Assembly (NCBI GenBank): GCA_964369165.1 | Contig: CAYJFE010000072.1 | Location: forward strand, 1-13,792 | Length of the DNA: 13,792 nucleotides | Source of the DNA: CAYJAZ01 sp964369165 | GTDB taxonomy: Bacteria > Desulfobacterota > Desulfovibrionia > Desulfovibrionales > Desulfovibrionaceae | Direction: 5' to 3' | Part shown: piece by piece, positions 1 through 7,105 of the stretch | Position numbering within the stretch: the first letter of the stretch is position 1 | Layout: each line of letters begins with the position of its first letter | The notes under the pieces: generated by a model | The model's database searches: none | What the model was told of the DNA's origin: nothing | Seen by the model: the letters and a program-made list of their open reading frames with translations, nothing else | Position numbers and translations under genes: made by a program

Positions 1-9
1 TTTTTTTCT

Positions 10-31
10 TTTAATCTTCCTTTAATCTTTC
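10..31 (+). promoter_or_regulatory. 11-bp-spaced direct repeat, candidate OmpR-type regulator box
   Basis: TTTAATCTT occurs at 10-18 and again at 21-29, each followed by two pyrimidines (CC, TC), so the repeat period is 11 bp. OmpR/PhoB-family regulators bind as head-to-tail dimers to direct repeats with about this period, and such a regulator is encoded at 755-1429. The inference is that the two-component system controls the PepSY gene. No convincing -35/-10 pair could be fixed for that gene, and T-rich sequence gives repeats by chance. Confidence 0.35.
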
Positions 32-119
32 ATCTGTAAAACTGATTTTCACACAGCACATTTAGAGAACTGTGTGGAAGCTGCATTAATTATAAATCTT
101 TAAATGATAGGAGTTTATT

Positions 120-641
120 ATGAAAACATATTTTAAAACACTTAGCGTCGCTACATTAACTTTAGGCCTTTTCTTTTTTGCCAATAGTGCAGAGGCTTCT
201 CCAAGTATTAGCTTGCAAAAAGCACAGGAAATTGCCACGAATCACGCTCAAGTTCCACTTAGTGAAGCGAACTTTACCCAGGCAAAATTTGAAGATAATT
301 TGATAAATCCTGAATATGAAATTGAGTTTTTTCATAACAATGTCGAATATGAGTATGAAATCGATGCCGATAATGGTGAAATCACAAGCTATAGTCAAGA
401 AAATCATAACAATCTGCAACAAGGCATCAATACACAAAGTCCTAACTATATCAGCGAAGAACAAGCAAAAGAAGTCGCTTTCAATCACGCAAATGTAAAT
501 TCGCCTTCATTTGTCCGTGTAAAGCTCGATCTTGATGATGGCATTGCAATGTATGAAGTTGAATTTACTGCAAACAATTCAAAATACGAGTATGAAATAA
601 ATGCTATAAATTCTAAAATTATCAAGATTGAAAAGGAATAA
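120..641 (+). CDS. Secreted tandem PepSY-domain protein
   Basis: This is a 173-residue exported protein. Residues 1-26 form a Sec signal peptide: basic start (Lys2, Lys6), hydrophobic core at about 8-21, and an Ala24-Glu25-Ala26 cleavage motif. The mature part holds two similar units of about 60 residues (about 28-92 and 110-172). Each begins with an Ile-Ser-x-x-x-Ala helix carrying an asparagine-histidine pair (NHA) and ends in the strand pattern YEYEI-x-A-x-N. This is the PepSY fold. PepSY proteins are thought to act as inhibitory or sensory modules outside the membrane; the ligand here is unknown. A good ribosome site (ATAGGAG) precedes the ATG. The gene lies just upstream of a two-component system, an arrangement in which the PepSY protein is often a regulated or sensory partner. 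The mature protein is rich in Asn and Glu. The family call is firm, the role is not. Confidence 0.85.
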   Translation: MKTYFKTLSVATLTLGLFFFANSAEASPSISLQKAQEIATNHAQVPLSEANFTQAKFEDNLINPEYEIEFFHNNVEYEYEIDADNGEITSYSQENHNNLQQGINTQSPNYISEEQAKEVAFNHANVNSPSFVRVKLDLDDGIAMYEVEFTANNSKYEYEINAINSKIIKIEKE

Positions 642-667
642 CATTATCTCCAGCTATTTTTGAGGGG

Positions 668-702
668 AGGCTTTTCATTTGTGAACAGCCTTTTCTCTCT
701 TG
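668..702 (+). terminator. Intrinsic terminator or attenuator after the PepSY gene
   Basis: A five-pair stem AGGCT/AGCCT (668-672 with 687-691), a T-C mismatch, then TTCA/TGAA (674-677 with 682-685) close on a 4-base loop. The run TTTTCTCTCTT follows. This is a good Rho-independent terminator between the PepSY gene and the response regulator. The latter therefore either has its own promoter or is reached by partial read-through. Confidence 0.75.
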
Positions 703-729
703 CCATTTGCATTCATTTCAGTTTATATT
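700..729 (+). promoter_or_regulatory. Candidate sigma-70 promoter for the two-component operon
   Basis: TTGCCA (700-705) and TATATT (724-729) are separated by 18 bp and lie just after the terminator and 26 bp before the response-regulator ATG. The match is moderate and the region is AT-rich, so this is tentative. Confidence 0.3.
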
Positions 730-754
730 TTTTAAAACATTACAAGAGAATTTT

Positions 755-1429
755 ATGCGAATTTTAATTGCCGAAGACGAAAGAGATATGAATGAAATTA
801 TAGCCAAGAAACTTAATTCTGTCGGCTATAGTGTTGATGCGTGCTTTGATGGCGAAGAGGCTCTTTTATACATTCAATCAACAGAATATGATGCAATTAT
901 TTTAGATGTGATGATGCCAAAGCGTGACGGGTTTTCTGTTTTGAAGGAAATAAGAGAAAAGGGCATAGATACTCCCACTCTATTTTTAACAGCCAGAGAT
1001 GCTGTTTCAGATAGGGTTTTAGGGCTTGATATAGGGGGAAATGATTACCTGATTAAACCTTTTTCCTTTGAAGAACTTTTGGCTCGTATTCGAGCTATGC
1101 TTAGGCAGAAAGCAGGAAAAACTACAAATATTTTAACTCTTGCTGATTTAGAGCTTGATTGCTCGGCAAAAAGCGTAAAGCGAGGAGATTCATGTATCTC
1201 TCTGTCTGCAAAAGAATACGCGATTTTGGAATATATGATGTTTAATGTAGGTGCTGTTCTCTCAAGAGAAAAAATTGAAAATCATATCTGGAATTATGAC
1301 TATGAGGGTGGCACTAATGTTGTTGATGTCTATATCCGCTTTTTACGCAAAAAAATTGATGATGCTTACGACAATAAGCTTATTCATACGGTGAGAGGTG
1401 TTGGATATGTATTAAGGGAAATTTCATGA
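755..1429 (+). CDS. OmpR/PhoB-family response regulator
   Basis: This is a 224-residue DNA-binding response regulator. The receiver domain occupies residues 1-118: acidic pocket Glu7/Asp8, phosphoacceptor Asp51 (in LDVMMP), Thr79 (in FLTA) and Lys101 (in LIKPF). A winged-helix output domain (about 127-222) ends with the usual RGVGYVLRE wing. The reading frame is open back to a TTG at 707, but that has no ribosome site. The ATG at 755 begins the canonical MRILIAED start and follows a purine-rich AAGAGAA, so 755 was chosen. The stop codon overlaps the kinase start by 4 bp (ATGA), which implies translational coupling. It probably regulates the adjacent PepSY gene through the direct repeat at 10-31. 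The stimulus cannot be read from sequence. Confidence 0.93.
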   Translation: MRILIAEDERDMNEIIAKKLNSVGYSVDACFDGEEALLYIQSTEYDAIILDVMMPKRDGFSVLKEIREKGIDTPTLFLTARDAVSDRVLGLDIGGNDYLIKPFSFEELLARIRAMLRQKAGKTTNILTLADLELDCSAKSVKRGDSCISLSAKEYAILEYMMFNVGAVLSREKIENHIWNYDYEGGTNVVDVYIRFLRKKIDDAYDNKLIHTVRGVGYVLREIS

Positions 1430-2784
1430 AAAATGTATCCGCAAAACTAAAACTGACCGCATGGAACAGTTTACTCATGATTTTGATGGCAAGTATTGTT
1501 ATGGGGCTTATTTTGTCTTTCAGTGATGACATTATTGCCACAAGCAGTAAAGCAATATTGACAGATGTTGTTGAAGAGAATGCCAATGAGCTTGAGTTTG
1601 AAAAGAATAGACTTGAAATTGATGATGTAGATTTTTTTGAAGATAGCGTCTATACACTTTTATATACAGAAGAGCACGAACGCTTTGCAGGAAGCTTGCC
1701 CGAAGAGTTTACTGAAGAGCCTCCTCTCAAAGACAAAGCAATAAGCAATATTACATTTAAAGGAACGACTTATTCCCTCTACGACAGATTGGTTTTTGTA
1801 GACGATTATCCTAAACCTATATGGGTTAGGGGCGTAATAGCAATTGATGAAGTAGCAAGTGCTGTCAGCGGCATTTTACGGATGGCCTTGTTTTCGTTAC
1901 CTATTTTTATTCTACTGGCCACTATCGGTTGCTATTTTATAGCAAAACGTACTTTTCGCCCTATAGATAAAATTATTGATACTGCAGAAAAAATAAGCAG
2001 TAGCGAAAATCTTTCTTTACGCATTAATCTCAAAAACAGTGATACAGAAATCCAAAAGCTGGCAAATACATTTGATACAATGTTTGAACGTTTAGAAAGT
2101 TCTTTTGAGGCAGAGAAACAATTTTCACAGAATGTTTCGCATGAACTGAGAACACCGACAGCCGTTATTTTAGCTCAATGCGAATATGCGCTTGAAGAAA
2201 GCGCTGATGATTTAGATAGGCAAGAAGCCCTTAAAGTTATTCAAAAACAAGCCCAAAAAACTTCAAAACTTATCTCGGACTTACTTAATCTTATGCGCCT
2301 TGAAAGAGATATTGAAAAACCCGAATTTGTCAAGCTTGATTTAAGTGAACTTGTAACTATTGTTTGCGAGGAGCAAAGCGTGATTTCTCCGCCAACTATT
2401 ACATTTAATTATAGTATTATGCCAAATATAATGCTGAACGCAAACCAAACTATGCTGATAAGACTTGTCACAAATCTATTAAGTAATGCCTGCCGTTATA
2501 ACAAAGAAAATGGATCGGTAAATGTCACTCTGACAGAAAATGATAAAGAAATTATCTTGTCGGTTGAAGATAAGGGGATAGGAATAGCTCCTGAACATAA
2601 AGACAAAATTTGGCATAGATTTTATCAAGTAGATTCTGCACGTACAGCCGATAAAAATTCAAGTATGGGTTTAGGCTTATCAATGGTCAAGCAAATTGTC
2701 AAAGTTCATCACGCAGAAATTAATGTCACAAGCGAAATTAATGTGGGAAGTTGTTTTAGTGTAAGCTTTGTAAAAACAAATTAA
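1426..2784 (+). CDS. Sensor histidine kinase, cognate of the upstream regulator
   Basis: This 452-residue membrane kinase has a membrane segment at about 11-32 and an extracytoplasmic sensor region of about 115 residues rich in Glu/Asp. A second membrane segment lies at about 150-173 and a HAMP linker at about 174-226. The HisKA domain has phosphoacceptor His239 (SHELRTP). The HATPase_c domain shows the N-box (LLSNACRYN), G1 (DKGIGI) and G2 (GLGLSM). It should autophosphorylate on His239 and pass the phosphate to Asp51 of the regulator. The acidic sensor region could suit a cation or cationic peptide, but this is speculation. The style of the kinase and the PepSY/regulator/kinase order recall Firmicutes systems, so acquisition by transfer is possible. 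It converges on the next gene with only 7 bp between stop codons and no terminator visible. Confidence 0.93.
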   Translation: MKNVSAKLKLTAWNSLLMILMASIVMGLILSFSDDIIATSSKAILTDVVEENANELEFEKNRLEIDDVDFFEDSVYTLLYTEEHERFAGSLPEEFTEEPPLKDKAISNITFKGTTYSLYDRLVFVDDYPKPIWVRGVIAIDEVASAVSGILRMALFSLPIFILLATIGCYFIAKRTFRPIDKIIDTAEKISSSENLSLRINLKNSDTEIQKLANTFDTMFERLESSFEAEKQFSQNVSHELRTPTAVILAQCEYALEESADDLDRQEALKVIQKQAQKTSKLISDLLNLMRLERDIEKPEFVKLDLSELVTIVCEEQSVISPPTITFNYSIMPNIMLNANQTMLIRLVTNLLSNACRYNKENGSVNVTLTENDKEIILSVEDKGIGIAPEHKDKIWHRFYQVDSARTADKNSSMGLGLSMVKQIVKVHHAEINVTSEINVGSCFSVSFVKTN

Positions 2785-2791
2785 GTTTGAA

Positions 2792-4458
2792 TTAACCTTT
2801 GCCCGATGCAGTTAACTCGTATTTATGCATTTTTGCTTTAAGCGTTGTATAGTGTATGCCTAAAACTTCGCAAGCTGAGTTCTTTCCTGAAAATTTATAA
2901 TCTGTAGCTTCAAGTACATGAGAAATATACATTTTTTCAAGCTCTTCTAGGGAATACATTTTTGAAATATCATTTGGAAATTTAGATTTTTCATCATTGA
3001 TAAAAAATTCAGGCATATCAGGTTCGAGCATTTTTTTATTTTCATGTAAAATGATATATCGCTCTATAAAAGATTTCAGCTCTCGCACATTTCCTTTCCA
3101 ATCATAGGCAAGGATTTTATCCCAATCTATCATCTCTTCTTGTATTGTAGTGCTTATTTTATAGTCTTTGGTGAACTTGTTGAGATAAAATTTTGTCAGC
3201 ACGCGAATGTCTAATTTGCGCTCACGAAGCGGTGGTAAGTGTACGTTGAAAAGATTTAATCTATAAAGCAGATCTTTTCTAAATCTTCCTTCTTCTACAG
3301 CTTTTTGCAAATTAACATTGCTTGCGGCAATAATTCTTACATTGAGATAGATGTTTTTGCTTCCTCCTATTTTTCGTATTGTTTTATTTTCAATGGCTCG
3401 AAGAAGCCTTGCTTGCGCTCCCATTGGCATTTCGCCTATTTCGTCAAGGAAGAGGGTGCCGTTTTGGGCTCGCTCAAAAGCTCCGATGAATGTTTGAATT
3501 GCACCTGTAAATGAACCTTTTTCGTGGCCAAATAGTTCGCTGTCTATAAGACTTTCAGGCAGAGCTCCACAATTGATAGCTACAAATTCTTTATTTTTTC
3601 TGCTGGATTTTTCATGTATTGCTTGTGCCGCAAGTTCTTTGCCTGTTCCTGATTCGCCAGTAATAAGCACAGTCACATCAGTTGAGGCCACTTTNNNNNN
3701 NNNNNNNNNNNNNNNNNNNNNNNNNNNNNNNNNNNNNNNNNNNNNNNNNNNNNNNNNNNNNNNNNNNNNNNNNNNNNNNNNNNNNNNNNNNNNNTGCCTG
3801 TTCCTGATTCGCCAGTAATAAGCACAGTCACATCAGTTGAGGCCACTTTTTTTATAACTTGGCAGATTTCATCAATTGAAGGACACATAGTTAAATAATC
3901 GAAGGGAGAATAATCTATGCTTGCTTTATTGACAGGTATGTCATTGATGACCAAGTTGAAGGCTTCCTCAAAAGTGTCTTGTGATAATCGCACAACTTCT
4001 TGTAAAAATTCAAAATGTTCTTCTGTATAGGCATTATTCTCTTTTGAAAAAAAATCTAATACTAAGATGGCTGCTTCGTGCTTATAAAAGGGGATACGCA
4101 CCATGGATTCGCTTGAGTATAGGGGGGATTTTGATATATGCTTATCGCCTTCAAGCTTGCGAAGCTCAGACAGAGAATTAAAAATGCAAGGATTGTTGAA
4201 TTCTTCTTCTGTAAATACTTTTTTTGTAAAAGAAAAATTATGTAAGGCACTTTTTTCAAGCTCCTCTTCTGTGTCGACTAAAACTATAACCGTTTCAATA
4301 ATTGAATACACACAAAATGCCGTGATTCTATCCATAGGCATAACTTCTGAGAGTAATTTATTCAAAAGTCTAAAAGCATTTTGTAAACTGCCAATTTTGC
4401 AAAAAGTTGAAAATATAATGGCTATTTCTTGTGCGCTCATAGTTTTATGCTTCAGCAT
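2792..4458 (-). CDS. Sigma-54-dependent activator (GAF/AAA+/Fis HTH), split by assembly gap; probable rdhAB regulator
   Basis: This is a bacterial enhancer-binding protein. As written it is broken by 100 Ns flanked by a duplicated 55-base sequence. Deleting the Ns and one copy leaves 1512 bases, exactly 503 codons plus stop, in frame, so the gene is most likely intact. In the joined protein, residues 1-170 form a GAF-like sensor. The AAA+ domain carries Walker A GESGTGKE (216-223), the sigma-54 contact loop GSFTGA (263-268, Ser in place of the usual first Ala, essential Phe and Thr kept) and Walker B Asp287/Glu288. A GNVREL motif and a Fis-type helix-turn-helix (about 473-495) follow. There is no receiver domain, so it probably senses a small molecule directly. 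The ATG at 4458 follows GGGAGAA. It is divergent from rdhA, whose promoter is -24/-12 type, so it very probably activates rdhAB in response to the organohalide or a product. Confidence 0.9.
3640..3849. repeat. Identical 55-base contig ends flanking the N gap (assembly artefact)
   Basis: Bases 3640-3694 and 3795-3849 are identical (both start TGCCTGTTCC and end GGCCACTTT), with the Ns between. The copies encode the same Walker A stretch of the sigma-54 activator. An overlap of exactly 55 is typical of contig ends from a k=55 de Bruijn graph that were scaffolded but not merged. Removing one copy plus the Ns keeps the reading frame. Confidence 0.9.
3695..3794. other. 100-base N assembly gap
   Basis: The run of N is exactly 100 long, a placeholder size. 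Because the flanking ends overlap, the true missing length is probably negative (minus 55), so no sequence is likely to be lost. Confidence 0.97.
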
Positions 4459-4478
4459 GATTTTCTCCCGAAAAAAAT

Positions 4479-4507
4479 ATTGTAAATCGCTCTATGCACG
4501 CTAGCAA
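4479..4507 (-). promoter_or_regulatory. Sigma-70 promoter of the first sigma-54 activator gene
   Basis: On the minus strand, TTGCTA (4502-4507) and TACAAT (4479-4484) are separated by 17 bp and lie just upstream of the activator start at 4458. The -10 element matches 5 of 6 and the -35 element 4 of 6. The -35 element falls inside the GCTAG/CTAGC dyad, which suggests that the activator limits its own synthesis. Confidence 0.55.
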
Positions 4508-4516
4508 AAAACTAGC
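4500..4516. promoter_or_regulatory. Dyad GCTAG-N7-CTAGC, candidate upstream activator site for rdhA
   Basis: GCTAG (4500-4504) and CTAGC (4512-4516) form a perfect inverted repeat with a 7-base A-rich spacer. Its centre lies about 110 bp upstream of the rdhA -24 element, a normal distance for an enhancer-binding protein. It also overlaps the -35 of the activator's own promoter. It is the most regular dyad in the divergent region, but binding is inferred. Confidence 0.45.
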
Positions 4517-4567
4517 TTTGTGGCAAGCCTAAAGAGCTGAGAAAGAGAAATTGACAAAATATCGTTA

Positions 4568-4580
4568 TAAGCTATTGATA
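4568..4580 (-). promoter_or_regulatory. IHF-like site in the rdhA promoter region
   Basis: The minus strand reads TATCAATAGCTTA, a perfect match to the IHF consensus WATCAA-N4-TTR. It lies between the dyad at 4500-4516 and the sigma-54 promoter at 4618, where IHF usually bends DNA to bring a bound activator to the holoenzyme. The consensus is loose and the region AT-rich, but the position is right. Confidence 0.5.
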
Positions 4581-4617
4581 ATAAAAAATTTTTTTATGTG
4601 GTGAAACTATTATAAAT

Positions 4618-4633
4618 TGGCACAGTGTGTGCA
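4618..4633 (+). promoter_or_regulatory. Sigma-54 (-24/-12) promoter of rdhA
   Basis: TGGCAC, five bases, then GTGCA matches the consensus TGGCAC-N5-TTGCA with one difference. GG and GC have the required spacing. It lies 42 bp before the rdhA ATG and downstream of the IHF-like site and dyad. A sigma-54 activator is encoded divergently, so the promoter and regulator support one another. Confidence 0.85.
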
Positions 4634-4675
4634 TTATATAGGAGAATAAATGGATAGAAAACTAAGGAGTAAATT

Positions 4676-6343
4676 ATGTCACAAGAAGAAAAAAATCCTT
4701 TGGACATCATCAACGATCCTAAAAATCGTGTGAGTGCGGACACTCATTTTGGTGGATCAATCAAAACTGATGATGAAATTGAAACCCCAGTCGAAGAAAC
4801 AAAAAATGTATCAAGGCGTAATTTTCTAAAATTTGGCGGAGCAGCAGCGGCAGTAGCTTCAGTTGCGGCTTCTGGCGCAGTAGGCTTTAATACAGGCCGT
4901 TCAGCAGATGGCTATACAGGCTATGGAAGAACTTATGCGGGCGAAGATATGTTCTTTAATCGTGAACCTTTTAGGGCAGAAACGGCTGCAATGATGGAAC
5001 CTGTTGGCGAAGTGACACGTCCTGATTGCTTCGACTTTTTATTTGAACGTACAAAAGCAGTTGGTGGCCTTATTCGTTCAGGTAAATGGAATCCTTCAAT
5101 GGGGCTTGAAGCAATGCCTGATGGTATTGGCGAGTATTATCGTAAAAACCCAGAAAGATATCCAATTATGCTTGATCAGCATGAAAGGCAAGCAAAGCGT
5201 ATAGACTATTGGAACACAACAGCGCATAAGCAATATGCCATTGCAGGCGCTTATACAAAAGCTTTTGCAAATTCAATGTATAATTCCTCACACGCTTCAA
5301 CCGTTCCTGAAGATCCACACGATGTATTTATGAGAACAGGTGAGCCCCAACCACCTGAAAAATGGGATTTTAGAAATGTAAATCCTCAAAAAATGGAATT
5401 TAAATCCCCAGCTCACGCTACAAAATTAATTAAGCATATGGCGCACTTATTTGGTATGTCAGTTGTGGGTATAGGTAAATTTGATCCAGCATTTATGTTC
5501 AAAAACCTTATGCGTGGTATGCCAAATCGTGGTTGGGATAATTGGGGCGATAAAGTGCCTAGCCACTGGAAAAGCATAATTGTTTTTGGTGTTCCCATGC
5601 ATTGGGATTCAAATGCAGCTGCCATTGGTTATGCAACCTCTTTTGATGCCTATTTCCGCTCACGTTGTGCAGCAGGGCATATGGAAAACTTCATCCAACA
5701 ATTAGGTTATCCAGCTCGTGCGCAATTCCCTGGCTCTCACTACGAAATTATGATCACACCTTTCACGATGACTACAGGTTTGGCTGAATATTCTCGCGCA
5801 GGTCTTTCAATGGTGCCTGAGCTTGGGCCAAACTTCCGCCCAGCAGCTGTTATCACAGATATTGAATTTGAATACGACAAACCAATTAATATTGGTATGG
5901 CAAAATTCTGTAAAAAATGTAAAATCTGTGCTGAAACTTGCCCATCAGGCGCAATTCCATTTGACGATGAACCACAAACCGTAGTTCGTGGCTTCAAGCG
6001 CTGGTTGCTTGACGAAGAAAAATGTTATACTCAATGGGTAAGTGGACCAATTATTGATGGTCTTGGTTGCCGTGTATGTGTTGGTGTATGCCCTTATGCG
6101 CGTAAAAACACTTGGATTCACACAATTTCGCGTGAATTAGAAGCTCGTGATGCCACTGGCATGGTTGCTACTGGCCTTTTAGCTATGCAAGAAAACTTCT
6201 TCAAATATCCTGCTGGTGAAGAATTTAGGGCTACTTGGGATGGTGGAACTGAGGCAGTTTATCACAATCCTCCTTGGTGGGAAAGAGCTGAAGACTTCTT
6301 TAGCAATGTTGAAAAAACTTGGGAATATCACGGCATGGAATAA
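4676..6343 (+). CDS. rdhA: Reductive dehalogenase catalytic subunit RdhA
   Basis: This 555-residue corrinoid/iron-sulfur enzyme removes halogen from an organohalide used as terminal electron acceptor. Residues 46-52 (SRRNFLK) plus a hydrophobic run to about 71 form a Tat signal, so the folded enzyme acts outside the cytoplasmic membrane. The catalytic region holds Tyr326 in the block before LGYPAR, a candidate for the acid tyrosine of PceA-type enzymes, and Arg388 (GPNFR), a candidate for its active-site arginine. Cluster one is Cys412-x2-Cys415-x2-Cys418-x3-Cys422-Pro. Cluster two is Cys450, Cys465, Cys468 and Cys472-Pro. There is no cobalamin-base binding motif of the methyltransferase type, as is usual for RdhA. 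The ATG follows AAGGAG. Oddities are an acidic leader of about 45 residues before the Tat motif and a changed stretch after LGY, where an Asn is common. QueG is excluded by the Tat signal and the rdhB neighbour. The substrate cannot be predicted. Confidence 0.93.
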   Translation: MSQEEKNPLDIINDPKNRVSADTHFGGSIKTDDEIETPVEETKNVSRRNFLKFGGAAAAVASVAASGAVGFNTGRSADGYTGYGRTYAGEDMFFNREPFRAETAAMMEPVGEVTRPDCFDFLFERTKAVGGLIRSGKWNPSMGLEAMPDGIGEYYRKNPERYPIMLDQHERQAKRIDYWNTTAHKQYAIAGAYTKAFANSMYNSSHASTVPEDPHDVFMRTGEPQPPEKWDFRNVNPQKMEFKSPAHATKLIKHMAHLFGMSVVGIGKFDPAFMFKNLMRGMPNRGWDNWGDKVPSHWKSIIVFGVPMHWDSNAAAIGYATSFDAYFRSRCAAGHMENFIQQLGYPARAQFPGSHYEIMITPFTMTTGLAEYSRAGLSMVPELGPNFRPAAVITDIEFEYDKPINIGMAKFCKKCKICAETCPSGAIPFDDEPQTVVRGFKRWLLDEEKCYTQWVSGPIIDGLGCRVCVGVCPYARKNTWIHTISRELEARDATGMVATGLLAMQENFFKYPAGEEFRATWDGGTEAVYHNPPWWERAEDFFSNVEKTWEYHGME

Positions 6344-6360
6344 AATTTATAAATTTTATT
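6339..6360. repeat. 22-bp perfect AT palindrome over the rdhA stop codon
   Basis: The 22 bases 6339-6360 are their own reverse complement, centred between 6349 and 6350, and contain only A and T. An RNA hairpin here would be weak and has no T run directly after it. It might slow ribosomes or serve as a processing site between rdhA and rdhB. The rest of the 143-bp rdhA-rdhB gap is very AT-rich with no clear sigma-54 promoter. Confidence 0.5.
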
Positions 6361-6486
6361 AAGAAGCGAAGATTTTAAATTTTATAGTGTAGAATTTAGA
6401 ATTTTTTTAGATGGTAAACATATTTTTATATAATATTATAGTTATATAGAATTATATATTGAACAACACTAACAAAGGAGAAATAT

Positions 6487-6783
6487 ATGTTTCCTGGTGT
6501 AAATATGCTCAACAGCCTCTTTTGGATGGTTTTTGGCGCAATGCAAATTCTTATTATAGCTGGCGCTTATGCGTGGCTTAAGGAAAAAGGCAAGAAAGTA
6601 GCTTGGTGGCAAATGACTATTTTATATGGTATTTTTGCAACCTTCCTTCTCACAATTGGCGGTGGCTTCACCTTAGCTGGCGAATACGAAAGCCAAGCAG
6701 GTTGGTATTTTATTGGTATCTTAGGCGTACCGGTTATCCTTGCTTTTGCAATTGCGTTGAAGCTTTTTGTATTTAGAAAATAA
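6487..6783 (+). CDS. rdhB: Reductive dehalogenase membrane anchor RdhB
   Basis: This 98-residue integral membrane protein is predicted to hold RdhA to the outer face of the cytoplasmic membrane and help link it to the quinone pool. Three hydrophobic segments are visible at about 8-30, 41-62 and 71-95, with a basic loop (KEKGKK) after the first. The stretch Glu-Tyr-Glu-Ser-Gln-Ala-Gly-Trp before segment three resembles the conserved Glu/Ala-rich loop of RdhB proteins. Length and position right after rdhA fit the family (roughly 75-105 residues, three helices). A strong AAAGGAG site precedes the ATG. It shares the rdhA sigma-54 promoter unless a weak internal promoter exists, and transcription ends at the hairpin at 6801-6849. 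Confidence 0.87.
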   Translation: MFPGVNMLNSLFWMVFGAMQILIIAGAYAWLKEKGKKVAWWQMTILYGIFATFLLTIGGGFTLAGEYESQAGWYFIGILGVPVILAFAIALKLFVFRK

Positions 6784-6800
6784 GCATAATAATTACTAAG

Positions 6801-6849
6801 CTTTGCAAGTGTTTATATTAAATGCTTGCAAAGTTTTTTAAGTATCACA
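6801..6849 (+). terminator. Intrinsic terminator of rdhAB
   Basis: CTTTGCAAG (6801-6809) pairs perfectly with CTTGCAAAG (6835-6843) and is followed by TTTTTT (6844-6849). Two wobble pairs extend the stem inward. The loop is long (about 21-25 bases), but the stem and T run are convincing. Confidence 0.8.
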
Positions 6850-7105
6850 CTATATACATATATTATTTCTTGTAAATTCAATAAATGTGCAGAAGATACT
6901 ACAGCAAGAAAAAATGCACTTTCGAGAATATTAGAAGGAAGTCAGTGCAGTACAAGGTTTTTGTTTAAACTTTTAACTTGAGTCGCAATCTTTTTGAGTG
7001 AATTTAATATTTCTTACTTATTTAGTATTGCCTTTTTCTTTATAATAATGTACTTTTACAAGAATCTTCATTTTTGTAGAAAATCGACTTAAGTAAGGAG
7101 TTTTT
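6850..7105. promoter_or_regulatory. Non-coding region upstream of mop with a candidate sigma-70 -10
   Basis: No gene is visible here. A TATAAT hexamer at 7041-7046, with a poor -35 (TTATTT at 7018-7023, 17-bp spacing), could drive mop. The ribosome site TAAGGAG precedes the ATG at 7106. No GG-N10-GC sigma-54 pair was found. No molybdenum-cofactor riboswitch could be recognised by eye. Confidence 0.3.

Noticed and set aside
50..76. Inverted repeat CACACAG/CTGTGTG upstream of the PepSY gene
   Set aside because: Real as a 7-bp dyad, but with a 13-base spacer and no fixed promoter nearby. It is too weak to call an operator or RNA structure.
707..754. N-terminal extension of the response regulator from a TTG start
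   Set aside because: There is no ribosome site, the family start is MRILIAED at 755, and a candidate promoter occupies this stretch.
3640..3849. True tandem duplication inside the sigma-54 activator
   Set aside because: The copies sit exactly at the two edges of a 100-N placeholder and the frame is restored when one is removed, which points to overlapping contig ends.
4103..4504. A 133-codon plus-strand frame opposite the first activator
   Set aside because: It is antisense to a well-supported GAF/AAA+ gene, has no recognisable domain and runs into the promoter region.
4676..6343. Epoxyqueuosine reductase (QueG) as an alternative for rdhA
   Set aside because: QueG is cytoplasmic and has no Tat signal or RdhB partner. 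This protein has both.
6784..7105. Sigma-54 promoter or molybdenum-cofactor riboswitch before mop
   Set aside because: No GG-N10-GC pair was found, and no convincing conserved RNA fold could be seen by eye.
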